The notes: generated by a model not told the origin, from the sequence alone. A DNA stretch of 56,745 bases from Phycisphaerae bacterium (GCA_028277645.1 JANQFV010000060.1:1-56745), one strand, 5' to 3'; positions 34,677 to 43,878 are shown, counted from the first letter of the stretch. Program-made: numbers and translations.

Positions 34677-34826
34677 CTTATTCGGTGACACGCGCTTCAG
34701 ACGCCGGCATTCCGCGGTCGCTGCGCCGGTGGTATGGGTGACGTGTCTGATTAGACAATCGGGACCGGGACACATGCATACGGGTGGAGGGCTTGCGCCT
34801 CCAGCCATTGGCACAGCTTTCAGAAC

Positions 34827-35888
34827 ATGCCGTCGCGCACGATTCCAGTATTGCCGGGCTACGAAGTGATCAGCCGCATCGGGCGTGGTGCGGGGGCAGT
34901 GATCAGTCTGGCGCTGGAACGGATATCGGGGCGGCAGGTGGCCATCAAGCACGTCGTGCGCAACGCGCCGGACGACGATCGTTTCATTGAGCAGGCCGAG
35001 GCTGAATACGAAGTTGCTCGCGAGCTTGATCACCCCTACCTGCGCCGTTGCCTGGACATCGTGCGCGTTCGCAAGTGGCTCAAGACGCGCGAGTTGTTCC
35101 TCATCATGGAGTATGTCGAGGGGGAGCGATTGGAGGACGAAAGTCCAACCGAGTTGCGTCCTATCGTCGATATCTTCACGAAAGTCGCCGAGGGGCTGCA
35201 CGCGCTGCACCAGACGGGCAAGGTTCACGCCGACATCAAGCCCAACAACATCCTGCTGACCAAAGACGGCGGGATCAAGATCATCGATTTCGGGCAGAGC
35301 TGCCCGGTGGGGCACACCAAGGATCGCGTGCAGGGCACACCGGACTACATTGCTCCGGAGCAGGTACAACGGCGTGAGATCGACCAGCGCACCGACGTCT
35401 ATAACCTGGGCGCGACGATGTACTGGGTGATGACCGGCAAGTGGTATCGCACGATGGTCAACGTGGCTTCGCCAGGGGCGACGCGGATCGCGCTGGAATC
35501 GCAGCGGGGCAACGATCCTCCTCACGAACTGAATCCGACGATTCCCGTGCCGCTTTCCCGGATGGTGATGGACTGCTGCGAGACCCACAAGGAGCATCGC
35601 CCGCGCGATATGAAAGAAGTACTCTCGCGTCTGGAAGTCGTGCGGCACCTGCTCGAGATTGAGGAAAGCGGTGGCGCGGGAGAGCAACCCCCCCTGGATG
35701 AGGACCTGCTGCTGCGCGATGAAGATGACGAGGATGAGGACAGTGGCGTTCTGCGCGAGCCGGATGTCGCCGAACTGCTTGCCGAGCTTGGGCACCGTCC
35801 GGATGACGCGCTTAATGATGAGGATATTCCGGGTTTGGCCGAAGACGGAGAATCGCCGGAGGATGACGCCAAGGAGGCACGGAGTTGA
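34827..35888 (+). CDS. serine/threonine protein kinase (non-RD, Hanks type)
   Basis: This 353-residue protein has a Hanks-type kinase domain (about residues 10-275): glycine loop GRGAGAVI, VAIK with Lys41, HADIKPNN with catalytic Asp136, DFG (154-156) and APE (176-178). The usual HRD is HAD (Ala135), a non-RD kinase, which often means activation-loop phosphorylation is not needed. There is no transmembrane segment or sensor domain, and the tail (about 285-353) is very acidic and low-complexity. It likely acts in cytoplasmic signalling with the phosphoesterase that starts 45 bp downstream. No strong Shine-Dalgarno precedes the ATG. Confidence 0.85.
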   Translation: MPSRTIPVLPGYEVISRIGRGAGAVISLALERISGRQVAIKHVVRNAPDDDRFIEQAEAEYEVARELDHPYLRRCLDIVRVRKWLKTRELFLIMEYVEGERLEDESPTELRPIVDIFTKVAEGLHALHQTGKVHADIKPNNILLTKDGGIKIIDFGQSCPVGHTKDRVQGTPDYIAPEQVQRREIDQRTDVYNLGATMYWVMTGKWYRTMVNVASPGATRIALESQRGNDPPHELNPTIPVPLSRMVMDCCETHKEHRPRDMKEVLSRLEVVRHLLEIEESGGAGEQPPLDEDLLLRDEDDEDEDSGVLREPDVAELLAELGHRPDDALNDEDIPGLAEDGESPEDDAKEARS

Positions 35889-35933
35889 CACGCAGCACCT
35901 CCGTACAAGAATCAGCAAAGTGAGCGCGAATCC

Positions 35934-36809
35934 GTGACAAAGGTGCGAGACTTGGATCTGACAGATGCTGCAACGGCCTGCCAACTGCTGCGTGATGTCG
36001 CGGGGTTGAATCGCGAGGATCCGATTCGGCGTGGCTCGCTGCTTGAGTTCGGGGCCGCCGGGCAACTCGTGATGACCGGCGACCTGCACGGTAGTCAGCG
36101 GAATTTCCAGAAGCTGCAGCGGTTTTGCGCGCTCGATCGTAGCCCGGGGCGCGTCGTGGTCCTGCACGAGCTGATTCACGAGGAGCCCGATCCGCCGCTA
36201 GCGCCGGATTTCTCGATCGACGTGCTGCTCCAGGCTGCGCTCTGGAAGACGGAGTATCCGGACAACGTTTTCTTCCTCCAGTCGAACCACGAGCTCTCGC
36301 AGCTTTGCGGCCACGAAATCACCAAGGGCGGCCGGTCGGTGCTGGGGGATTTTGAGCGTGGTGTGGAGCAGCGCTTCGGTGCGGACGCGGGCGACGTGCT
36401 CGCCGCCGTGAATGCGTACATCGAGTCGCTACCACTGGCCGCGCGGACCGCCAAGGGCATCTTCCTGGCCCACAGTCTTCCGGACGGCTTATACGCCGAG
36501 TCGTTTGATCTGTCTGTCTTCGAGCGCGAGCCGACGCGTGCGGACTACGAGCCGGGTGGGGCGGCGTATGCGCTGGTTTGGGGGCGCTTCCAGTCAACGG
36601 CCGTGCTGGACGTGTTGGCTGAGCGGCTGGATGTGGAAGCGTTTGTGGTGGGGCACACCCCGCAGGAAGAAGGCCACGCGCGCGTCGGCCGCATGATCAT
36701 CCTCGCCAGCGATCACAATCACGGGGCGTTCCTGCCCATCGAATTGCACAAGAAACCGGTGCCCGAAGAGCTCGAAGAGAACATCCGCAAGTTTGTCAGC
36801 GTAGAGTAG
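35934..36809 (+). CDS. metallophosphoesterase, PPP-like with altered motif II
   Basis: This 291-residue protein follows the calcineurin-like phosphoesterase order: motif I GDLHG (Asp50, His52), motif III SNHE (Asn118, His119), motif IV FLAHSLPDG and motif V VVGHT. In place of motif II (GDxxDRG), which supplies the bridging Asp, it has VVLHELIHEE (residues 76-84), so the metal site is changed or reduced. PPP enzymes remove phosphate from Ser/Thr residues or small molecules. Adjacent to a protein kinase, it may be its antagonist. The GTG start is chosen for lack of a better one; the Shine-Dalgarno is weak. Confidence 0.7.
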   Translation: MTKVRDLDLTDAATACQLLRDVAGLNREDPIRRGSLLEFGAAGQLVMTGDLHGSQRNFQKLQRFCALDRSPGRVVVLHELIHEEPDPPLAPDFSIDVLLQAALWKTEYPDNVFFLQSNHELSQLCGHEITKGGRSVLGDFERGVEQRFGADAGDVLAAVNAYIESLPLAARTAKGIFLAHSLPDGLYAESFDLSVFEREPTRADYEPGGAAYALVWGRFQSTAVLDVLAERLDVEAFVVGHTPQEEGHARVGRMIILASDHNHGAFLPIELHKKPVPEELEENIRKFVSVE

Positions 36810-36885
36810 ATTAGCGACCCTAGAATCAGGGCACGCGACTGACGCGGCGGAGTTCGGGCAGAGTTTCTGTAGGAGTTGTCACGTT

Positions 36886-37806
36886 ATGGACGTGATCGTA
36901 GCAAAGCCACGGGGGTTCTGTGCGGGTGTTGAGCGGGCCATTCGCGTCGTCGAACTGGCGCTCGAGGAGCACGGCGCGCCGGTGTACGTGCGCAAGGAGA
37001 TCGTACACAACTCGCACGTGGTGCGCCGGCTGGCAGCACGCGGGGCGGTGTTCGTCGATGAGCTCGATGAAGTACCCTCGCAGGCGGTCACCGTCCTGTC
37101 CGCGCATGGCTCACCACCCTCAGTGTACGAAGAGGCGAAGCGACGTGAGCTACGGCTGATCGATGCGACCTGTCCACTGGTTCACAAGGTACATGCGGAA
37201 GTCAAACGGTACGTGAAGCGCGGCTATCGCATTATCCTGATCGGTCACGCCGGGCACGATGAGGTGATGGGTACGACCGGCCAGGCGCCAGAGGTCACCA
37301 CGCTGATCGAAGATATGGATGATGTAGCGGCGCTGGAGATCGGTCCGGACGAGAAGGGGATCATTCTCACGCAGACAACGCTGAGCCAGGATGACACTAA
37401 GCAGATCGTCACGGCGCTGCGGGCGAAGTACCCGCATCTCGAGTTGCCGCCGTCGGATGACATCTGCTACGCGACGCAGAATCGGCAGAACGCTGTCAAG
37501 GAGATCAGCCCGCGGATCGAGTTGCTGTTGGTGGTGGGGTCACAGAACTCGTCGAACTCTGCCCGGCTGACCGAAGTCGCACGGGCGCGCGGAACGAACT
37601 CTTACCTGATCGACGGACCCGACGAGATTGATCCACAGTGGCTGGAAGGCGTGCAGCACGTGGGCGTGACATCAGGCGCCAGCGCACCTGAGGACGTTGT
37701 GCAGAGCGTGTTGGCGTACCTGCGGTCGCGCGGCTCCATCGTGACTGAAGAGATCGAAGCGCCGGAAGAGGGCGTAGTCTTCACGTTGCCGAAGTTCGTG
37801 CGGTAG
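36886..37806 (+). CDS. ispH: 4-hydroxy-3-methylbut-2-enyl diphosphate reductase
   Basis: This 306-residue enzyme catalyses the last step of the MEP isoprenoid pathway, reducing HMBPP to IPP and DMAPP. The three [4Fe-4S] ligands are Cys12 (RGFCAGV), Cys96 (DATCPLV) and Cys193 (DDICYATQNRQ). His41 (IVHN), His74 (SAHGSPP) and the GHAGHDE segment (Glu125) fit the substrate-binding and catalytic residues. The ATG follows GTAGGAGTT. Other MEP genes are not in the window. It is downstream of the phosphoesterase by 76 bp but its transcriptional link is unclear. Confidence 0.93.
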   Translation: MDVIVAKPRGFCAGVERAIRVVELALEEHGAPVYVRKEIVHNSHVVRRLAARGAVFVDELDEVPSQAVTVLSAHGSPPSVYEEAKRRELRLIDATCPLVHKVHAEVKRYVKRGYRIILIGHAGHDEVMGTTGQAPEVTTLIEDMDDVAALEIGPDEKGIILTQTTLSQDDTKQIVTALRAKYPHLELPPSDDICYATQNRQNAVKEISPRIELLLVVGSQNSSNSARLTEVARARGTNSYLIDGPDEIDPQWLEGVQHVGVTSGASAPEDVVQSVLAYLRSRGSIVTEEIEAPEEGVVFTLPKFVR

Positions 37807-37923
37807 CGCAGCAATCGCCCGCGGCAATCGGCATCCCGGCGCGTGCAACGAGGAGGGAACCACTCTCGGATCGACAGATTCGCCCCAGTGTAGGGAGATT
37901 CCACGCTGCGTTCTGGGATGACG

Positions 37924-38295
37924 CTAGGCCGGAGTAGTGTTGAGCAGTTCCTCGGCGATGCCGACGAGCTGCCCGGGGGGGAAGGGCTTGGTGAGCACGC
38001 GCGCGGCGCCCAGACCGGCGGCGTTCACCAGGTAGTGCGGATCCTGGGCGCCGGTGATCGCGATAACGGGGATGTCACGCTGCTGCTTACGGATCTGCGC
38101 AATCGTCTCCAGGCCGTCTTTCTCCGGCATGAGAATGTCGGTCACGACGAGATCGAACGGGGTCGCCTCCACTGCGCGCAGTGCTTCGGCACCGTCCGCG
38201 GCCTCGGAGACATGGTAGCCTGAGTTCTCGAACGCTTTGCGCAAGACGGTACGGACGAGATCGTCGTCCTCCACAACCAGAACTTTGCGTGGCAT
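37924..38295 (-). CDS. single-domain response regulator (CheY-like)
   Basis: This 123-residue protein consists only of a receiver domain: acidic pocket EDDD (residues 9-12), phospho-acceptor Asp53 in VTDILMPEKDG, Thr in AITGA and Lys in LTKPF. It is probably phosphorylated by an unlinked histidine kinase and acts by protein contact, as it has no output domain. The ATG at 38293-38295 is chosen as the family start; an upstream in-frame ATG seven codons earlier is possible. Confidence 0.87.
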   Translation of the reverse strand: MPRKVLVVEDDDLVRTVLRKAFENSGYHVSEAADGAEALRAVEATPFDLVVTDILMPEKDGLETIAQIRKQQRDIPVIAITGAQDPHYLVNAAGLGAARVLTKPFPPGQLVGIAEELLNTTPA

Positions 38296-38444
38296 ACCTG
38301 ACTCTCTCGGCGTCATGCGGCGTACGGCGCAAGCGGAATCTCGGGGCGCGCCGCGGCCGGATGGAACAGTTGCAACGATAGGCCGATAATCGGACCCGAC
38401 CCTGCCGCGCCGGACGCGTTGAGGGCTTGCAGCGATGCCGGTAA

Positions 38445-40010
38445 TCAGTCAAACAGCTCCGGCTGACGCGGATCCTGCGCTGTGGACCGGAACTCGCCGT
38501 CTGCCAGCTCGGTGATAATGCGTTGTCCATCACGAATCGCACCGGTAGAACGGATCAGCTTGCGCGTGTGGGCGTCACGCGTGACACTGTAGCCGCGGCG
38601 GAGCACCTGCCGCGGGTCGCAGGCGACGACGTTGGCGATGCGCGCGTCGAGCATCTGTCTTCGCAGGAGCAGTCCCGCGGCCAGCGCCGTTGCGGCGCGG
38701 CGCAGCAGTGCGGCGAGCCTATCCCGTTGTCGTCGGATTCCTGGCAGCGGATCCGATTGGCTCAGACGCGTGAGCCGCTCGGTGAGTTTGCGCTCGCGGC
38801 GCAGATGGCCTCGGCCGACATTGGCGTCCAGCAGGCGTTGCGCGCGCTCGAGTCGTCGCGCCGCGACGTGATACTGGACTCCTGTGCCCAGTCGCAGGAG
38901 CGCCGCGGCTCTGCGGTTGAAAAGATCGCGCGCGGCGCGGGCCTGTTCAATGAGGGCGAAGCGAGTGCGTTGCAGGAGGTCATCCAGGAGCTGAGTTTGC
39001 TCGCGGACGCGTGCCGTCGGGCGCGCAATTCCGTCGCACGCGAGCGCGGCCCGCAACTCAGCCCGGGCGAGGTCGAGTCGCGTTCGCAGTCCACGGGTCG
39101 CGCGCTGAACGAGCTGCGACACCAGCTCCGCCAGCTCGTTCTGGTCCGGCGCCACCAGCTCGGCGGCGGCGGTCGGCGTGGCTGCTCGGACGTCCGCAAC
39201 CAGGTCACTGATGCACACGTCCGTCTCGTGGCCCACCGCGCTGACGAGGGGAATGCGGCTGGCGGCTATGGTCCGTGCGACGACCTCTTCGTTGAACGCC
39301 CAGAGATCCTCGATCGAGCCGCCGCCACGGCCAGCGATGATCACGTCAATCCCGCCGAACATTTCCGCGTGGGTGTTCAGATGCCGGATCGCAGTTGCAA
39401 TCTCTTCCGCCGCGCCGGGACCCTGCACCCGAACGGGGAACAGGAGCACGTCGATCGCCGGGAAACGCCGCTGCATCGTGCGAATCATGTCGCGCACGGC
39501 AGCGCCACTGGGGCTGGTCACCAGGGCGACGCGTTGGGGGATGCGCGGCAACGGACGCTTGCGATCGGCGTCGAACAGCCCCTCACTCGCCAGTCGTTCT
39601 TGAAGCTGGCGGAAGGCGATCTCAAGTGCGCCGACTCCGCGCGGCTCAAGCTTGCGGACCATGAGCTGGTATGTGCCGCGGGGGGCGTAGACTTCGATGC
39701 CGCCGGTGGCGATGACTTCCATGCCGGATTCGGGTGTGAATTTCAGCTTGGCAGCCGTGCTCCGCCACATCACGCAGCGCAGCTCGCTGTTGGGGTCCTT
39801 GAGCGTGAAGTAGAGATGGCCGCTGGACGGCTGCGAGAGGTTGCTGATTTCGCCGAGCACATGCAGGGTGGACGGCACGTGCGCGGCCAGCGCTCCGCTG
39901 ACCAGGTCGTTCACTTGGCGAACCGAGAGCACGTTGATTCCGGGGACGTTGCGCTCACTGGCGGGCGGCTTGCGGATGCGACGCGGATCAAAAGGAGGGC
40001 GATCGGTCAC
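38445..40010 (-). CDS. xseA: exodeoxyribonuclease VII large subunit
   Basis: This roughly 521-residue protein has an N-terminal OB-fold (LHVLGEISNLSQPSSGHLYFTLKD), the catalytic ExoVII domain (VTSPSGAAVRDM, IIAGRGGGSIEDLWAFN, VSAVGHETDVCISDLVAD and ATPTAAAEL), and a long arginine-rich coiled coil to the C-terminus. It degrades single-stranded DNA into short oligonucleotides. GTG at 40008-40010 is a proposed start; a GTG two codons upstream has a GGAG before it and is equally possible. The small subunit XseB is not adjacent. Confidence 0.88.
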   Translation of the reverse strand: MTDRPPFDPRRIRKPPASERNVPGINVLSVRQVNDLVSGALAAHVPSTLHVLGEISNLSQPSSGHLYFTLKDPNSELRCVMWRSTAAKLKFTPESGMEVIATGGIEVYAPRGTYQLMVRKLEPRGVGALEIAFRQLQERLASEGLFDADRKRPLPRIPQRVALVTSPSGAAVRDMIRTMQRRFPAIDVLLFPVRVQGPGAAEEIATAIRHLNTHAEMFGGIDVIIAGRGGGSIEDLWAFNEEVVARTIAASRIPLVSAVGHETDVCISDLVADVRAATPTAAAELVAPDQNELAELVSQLVQRATRGLRTRLDLARAELRAALACDGIARPTARVREQTQLLDDLLQRTRFALIEQARAARDLFNRRAAALLRLGTGVQYHVAARRLERAQRLLDANVGRGHLRRERKLTERLTRLSQSDPLPGIRRQRDRLAALLRRAATALAAGLLLRRQMLDARIANVVACDPRQVLRRGYSVTRDAHTRKLIRSTGAIRDGQRIITELADGEFRSTAQDPRQPELFD

Positions 40011-40153
40011 GAGCACACTCCGGGCGGCGGCGGGCCAGTTCGATTCGTTCAGCGGACTCGTGTGCAGTATGTCGGAAATCCGCCCCAAAGAGAACGAGCC
40101 ACATCGGTGAAACCGACGCGGCTCGCCAACACACACTCTCCACTCGCTAGCGG

Positions 40154-40777
40154 CTAGCGCTTCGAGAATTGGAAGCGCCGACGCGCCTTTCTTTGGCCGT
40201 ATTTCTTGCGCTCAACGCGACGGGCATCACGCGTGAGGAACCCGGCGTCGCGCAGTGTCGGTTCAAATTGCTCGTGAGCACTGACAAGGGCACGGGCGAC
40301 ACCCAGGCGAATCGCGCCGGCTTGGCCGGTATGGCCGCCGCCGTGAACGCGGACCTGGACGTCCCATTGATTGATAACGCCGGTCACCTGGAGCGGCGCG
40401 GTGACGTCCGTTTGATCTTGCGGCTCGGTGAAGTACTTGTCGATTTCCCGTCGGTTGATCACAAACTTCCCGGATCCGGGCACGAGTCGCACACGGGCGA
40501 TCGCCGACTTGCGGCGTCCGGTGCCGAGGTGGAGCCCGGCGGGCTGAGTCGGCGGAGCGGGAGCCGGTTCCGCGGCAGCGATCGGCGAATCAACGGGGGG
40601 CGTCGCGGTTTCGGCCGGCGCGGCCGGTACCGTTTCCGCAGGGGGCGCTGCGGCAGGAGTGGGAACCTCGGCCGGAGGGGGCGGAGGCGTCGGCGCCGGC
40701 GTCTCTGCCGGCGGGGAGGGGGCCGCAGCCTCGGGTTCGTTGTTCGGCGTTGGGTTAGGCGTTTGCTCTTCGGTCAC
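40154..40777 (-). CDS. rpsI: 30S ribosomal protein S9 with long Pro/Ala-rich N-terminal extension
   Basis: The C-terminal 127 residues are a normal S9: TGRRKSAIARVRL, REIDKYF, HGGGHTGQAGAIRLGVARAL, RDARRVERKKYGQ and the C-terminal RRRFQFSKR, whose tail contacts the tRNA in the ribosomal P site. Residues 1-80 are an unusual extension made of Pro, Ala, Glu and Thr, which would make the protein 207 residues instead of about 130. GTG 40777 is preceded by GAGGAG, so the extension is well supported as translated. It is 30 bp after rplM, in the classic L13-S9 operon. Confidence 0.9.
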   Translation of the reverse strand: MTEEQTPNPTPNNEPEAAAPSPPAETPAPTPPPPPAEVPTPAAAPPAETVPAAPAETATPPVDSPIAAAEPAPAPPTQPAGLHLGTGRRKSAIARVRLVPGSGKFVINRREIDKYFTEPQDQTDVTAPLQVTGVINQWDVQVRVHGGGHTGQAGAIRLGVARALVSAHEQFEPTLRDAGFLTRDARRVERKKYGQRKARRRFQFSKR

Positions 40778-40807
40778 GACGCGCGCTCCTCACGAATAAC
40801 TGACCGT

Positions 40808-41251
40808 CTACACCGGCAGGGGGTCAGGCTGCTGGGCCTGGTGCGGGTGCTCCTGTCCGTTGTATAGCTTGAGTTTCTTGATCATGTGGCGGGCGAGGGC
40901 GTTCTTCGGCAACATCCGACGCACGGCTTCGTGCAGTACACGCTCCGGATAACGCTGCAGCATGCGACCCAGCGGGATTACCTTCTGACCGCCAGCGTAG
41001 CCGCTATAGCGCTGATACACCTTCTGCTCCGGTTTGTGTAGCCCGTTCACCTTCACCTTGCCGGCGTTGAGAACGATGACGCAGTCGCCGGTGTCAACGT
41101 GCGGCGTATAGGTTGGCTTGTGTTTGCCCATCAGGACCGTAGCGATTCGTACGGCGAGGCGACCGAGGACCTGATCCGTTGCATCAACGACGTACCAGTT
41201 CTGGTTGACTTCACCGGCTTTCGCGAGATAGCTCTTGTTTGCCGTCTTCAT
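40808..41251 (-). CDS. rplM: 50S ribosomal protein L13
   Basis: This 147-residue protein has the L13 signatures WYVVDATDQVLGRLAVRIA, HVDTGDCVIVLNAGKVKVNG, and the KNALARHMIKKLKLY segment near the C-terminus. It is an early assembly protein of the large subunit. MKTANKSYLA at 41249-41251 is chosen over an in-frame ATG five codons upstream, as L13 proteins typically begin MKT. It heads the rplM-rpsI operon, with a good promoter upstream. Confidence 0.93.
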   Translation of the reverse strand: MKTANKSYLAKAGEVNQNWYVVDATDQVLGRLAVRIATVLMGKHKPTYTPHVDTGDCVIVLNAGKVKVNGLHKPEQKVYQRYSGYAGGQKVIPLGRMLQRYPERVLHEAVRRMLPKNALARHMIKKLKLYNGQEHPHQAQQPDPLPV

Positions 41252-41306
41252 AGTGTTTTTCCACACATACCGAGCCCGCAGGCCCAGACTAGGGGTAGAA
41301 CATCGC

Positions 41307-41334
41307 AGTATACCGATGGGGTGTTTCGCGTCAA
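41307..41334 (-). promoter_or_regulatory. sigma70-type promoter of rplM-rpsI
   Basis: Read on the minus strand, TTGACG (41334-41329) and TATACT (41312-41307) are separated by 16 bp. Transcription would start near 41300, about 50 nt before the rplM start. It is one of the best promoter matches in the window. Confidence 0.6.
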
Positions 41335-41395
41335 GCCAGCCCGCTCAGCGGTGCGCGAAGCCCGCGCGGCGAAGCGTCCGATAAACCGGAAGCGG

Positions 41396-42553
41396 TCACG
41401 ACCGCTCGACCAGTCGGTCGATCAAAAAGTCCGATTGCTCGAGCGCGCGGGTCGTGAAGTTGCCGAAGAAAGCACGCACGTCGCGGAACACGTCGTCGAA
41501 CGCGGCCTGATCTTGCGCAGTGGTGATCTGCTCCAACTTGTGGGCGGCGTTGACATACGCCGTAGTCACGTCGCGGCTGGCGGGATTCGACATCTGGATC
41601 GCGCCGTAGAGCTCCGGCGACTGCGCAAAGTGCCGGGCAGTCAGCAGCAACTCCATCAGGTAGATCGGCGACATGAACCGTAGCGTCTCATCGATGGGTA
41701 CGTTGAGCGCCGCGAGCGTCTTGCCCATTACCTCCGTGGAGAAGTGTACCAGCACCTGCACGACCGCCATTGTGCGATCGTGCGCCTCCGGCGTCGTCTC
41801 GACGATTTCCAATCCGCGGGCGTGCAACATCGTTTTTAGCCATCCGAGCCATTCGTCGCCGCGGCCGGGTGTGAGGACGACGCGCTGACCCTGCAACGAG
41901 TGTACCGACGGACCGAACAACGGGTGTGTGCCGACCACGCTGGCGTTCGTCGCGGCGAGCATGGCTGCGACCGGCCCGGATTTCGTAGACGTGACATCCA
42001 TGAGCAGTGCATCAGCGCGAACATGCGGCCCCAGTTCGCGGATCACGTCCTCCGTGACTTGGATCGGAACACTGATCACAACTACGTTCGCCGTCGCGGC
42101 CGCCTCGGCCGGCTTCAGTTGCGTGTCGACGTCCGCGATCATTACGGCATGTCCGAGGTCGCCGAACATCTGGGCTAGGCACTGCCCCATGCCGCCCTTG
42201 CCACCGATGATCGCGATCGTGCGTGGTTCGATCTCCGGGGGGACCTCGGCCTTGAGTGCGGCCTGCCGGTCGCGGCTGGCCCACATGATGAGCCGCCACA
42301 TGCTCTCGGTCAGGTCGGGGTTTACACCCAGGGATTGCCCGCGTTGGCGGCGGTCGTCGATGATCTCGCGCTCGCGTTCGAAGTCGCGAATCGGAACGTG
42401 ATGCTCGCGCTTGTGCTCGGCCACGTCGGCGATGAGGCCGTTTCGGCGGGCGAGCAGTTGCAGGATCTCGCGATCGATCGCGTCGATCATGGCGCGCAGC
42501 ACCGGCAGCGGGCGGAGTGCGGGATTCGGCGGTGGGCTGGCGTCTTTGCTCAT
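41396..42553 (-). CDS. tyrA: bifunctional chorismate mutase/prephenate dehydrogenase (T-protein)
   Basis: This 385-residue protein fuses an AroQ chorismate mutase (about residues 15-100, LRAMIDAIDREILQLLARR and KREHHVPIRDFEREREI) to a prephenate dehydrogenase. The latter has an unusual dinucleotide loop (IIGGKGGMG, similar to the T-protein loop of E. coli), HPLFGPSVHSLQGQ and SPIYLMELLLTARHFAQ. It converts chorismate via prephenate to 4-hydroxyphenylpyruvate for tyrosine. The ATG at 42551-42553 precedes the mutase domain. Divergent from aroC, which supplies its substrate. Confidence 0.9.
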   Translation of the reverse strand: MSKDASPPPNPALRPLPVLRAMIDAIDREILQLLARRNGLIADVAEHKREHHVPIRDFEREREIIDDRRQRGQSLGVNPDLTESMWRLIMWASRDRQAALKAEVPPEIEPRTIAIIGGKGGMGQCLAQMFGDLGHAVMIADVDTQLKPAEAAATANVVVISVPIQVTEDVIRELGPHVRADALLMDVTSTKSGPVAAMLAATNASVVGTHPLFGPSVHSLQGQRVVLTPGRGDEWLGWLKTMLHARGLEIVETTPEAHDRTMAVVQVLVHFSTEVMGKTLAALNVPIDETLRFMSPIYLMELLLTARHFAQSPELYGAIQMSNPASRDVTTAYVNAAHKLEQITTAQDQAAFDDVFRDVRAFFGNFTTRALEQSDFLIDRLVERS

Positions 42554-42720
42554 AGAATCACGCGGGCAGAGGCCGATGGTAGTCAGAGTGGGCCGTGACT
42601 GGCGACGGCCACGCACGCGCAACGTAGGTACGCACCTATCTATCGTCAACGCAAGCCCGGTTTCTTCGACCGCGCACGACGAGTACGATGAGCCGCCGCG
42701 TGTTGCCGGCAGGAGATCGA

Positions 42721-43878
42721 ATGGCGGAGCTGACGTACAAGACCGCGGGTGAGTCGCACGGCCGTGCTGTGACCGCGCTGGTGGAAGGCCTGCCGGCCGG
42801 TCTGGGCGTCGACCTGGATCTGATCAACGGCGAGTTGCGTCGCCGGCAGGGCGGGTATGGCCGGGGGGGGCGCATGAAGATCGAGCAGGATGCGGTGGAG
42901 GTGCTCAGCGGCGTGCGGCGCGGTGTGACGATCGGCTCGCCGCTGGTGATGCAGATTCCGAACCGGGACTTTCGTATTAACGACGCGCCGGAGATCAACC
43001 GCCCGCGCCCCGGCCACGCCGACTTCACGGGCGCGATCAAGTGGCTGACGAACGACTGCCGCGAGACGTTGGAGCGCGCATCCGCGCGTGAGACCGCGGC
43101 GCGTGTGGCGGCGGGGGCGCTGGCGAAGTGTCTGCTGCGTGAGTTCGACGTGCAGGTGGTCGGGTTCGTCGCCGAACTCGGGCCGGTGAAGGCGCAGGTA
43201 GGCGACGATGCACTGGCGGATGCGCTGGTGGCCGAACGGAGCAGGAATGAGGTGTACACGCCGGACGCGAACGTCGCCGATCAGATGATCGACGCGATTC
43301 GGCAAGCGAAGCGCGACAAGGACACACTGGGCGGCGTGGTTGAAGTGCGCGCGTTCGGTTTGCCGCCCGGATTAGGCTCATGTTTCTCCTGGCAGGAGAA
43401 GCTCGACGGGCGTTTGATGCAGGCGCTGGGTTCGGTGCAGGCGTTCAAGGGTGTGGAGATTGGGTTGGGCTTTGAGTGCGCGCGCCGCCCGGGAAGTCAA
43501 GTTCACGACGCGCTGTACTTCGACGCCGCGCAGCGGACGACGGCCAACTTCGGATTCGTCCGCAAGACAAATCGTGCTGGCGGGCTTGAAGGAGGCATGA
43601 CGACTGGTCAGCCGCTGGTCGTGCGCGCGGCGATGAAGCCGATCGCTACGCTCATGCAGGGCATGGACAGCGTCAACCTGAAGACGTTACGGCCAGAACG
43701 TAGTGACTACGAGCGCAGCGACGTGTGTGCCGTGCCGGCGGCGAGCGTAGTGGCCGAGAACGTCGTGGCGTTCGAGCTCGCGCGCGCGTGGCTCGACAAG
43801 TTCGGTGGTGACACGTTGCGCGAAGTGCGCTCGGCGTATGACACGTTTTGTGAGGCGGTGCGCGGCTTGGCGCCGTAG
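42721..43878 (+). CDS. aroC: chorismate synthase
   Basis: This 385-residue enzyme makes chorismate from EPSP using reduced FMN. Its signatures are TAGESHGRAVTALVEGLPAG, GRGGRMKIEQDAVEVLSGV, RASARETAARVAAGALAK and TNRAGGLEGGMTTGQP (with the conserved GGxxGG-type turn). The ATG at 42721 is preferred as AGGAG lies just upstream and TYKTAGESHG follows. It is divergent from tyrA with 167 bp between, likely co-regulated. Confidence 0.94.
   Translation: MAELTYKTAGESHGRAVTALVEGLPAGLGVDLDLINGELRRRQGGYGRGGRMKIEQDAVEVLSGVRRGVTIGSPLVMQIPNRDFRINDAPEINRPRPGHADFTGAIKWLTNDCRETLERASARETAARVAAGALAKCLLREFDVQVVGFVAELGPVKAQVGDDALADALVAERSRNEVYTPDANVADQMIDAIRQAKRDKDTLGGVVEVRAFGLPPGLGSCFSWQEKLDGRLMQALGSVQAFKGVEIGLGFECARRPGSQVHDALYFDAAQRTTANFGFVRKTNRAGGLEGGMTTGQPLVVRAAMKPIATLMQGMDSVNLKTLRPERSDYERSDVCAVPAASVVAENVVAFELARAWLDKFGGDTLREVRSAYDTFCEAVRGLAP

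Noticed and set aside
38523..40157. 544-codon open frame opposite xseA
   Set aside because: XseA motifs are on the minus strand; the opposite frame has shadow-like composition.
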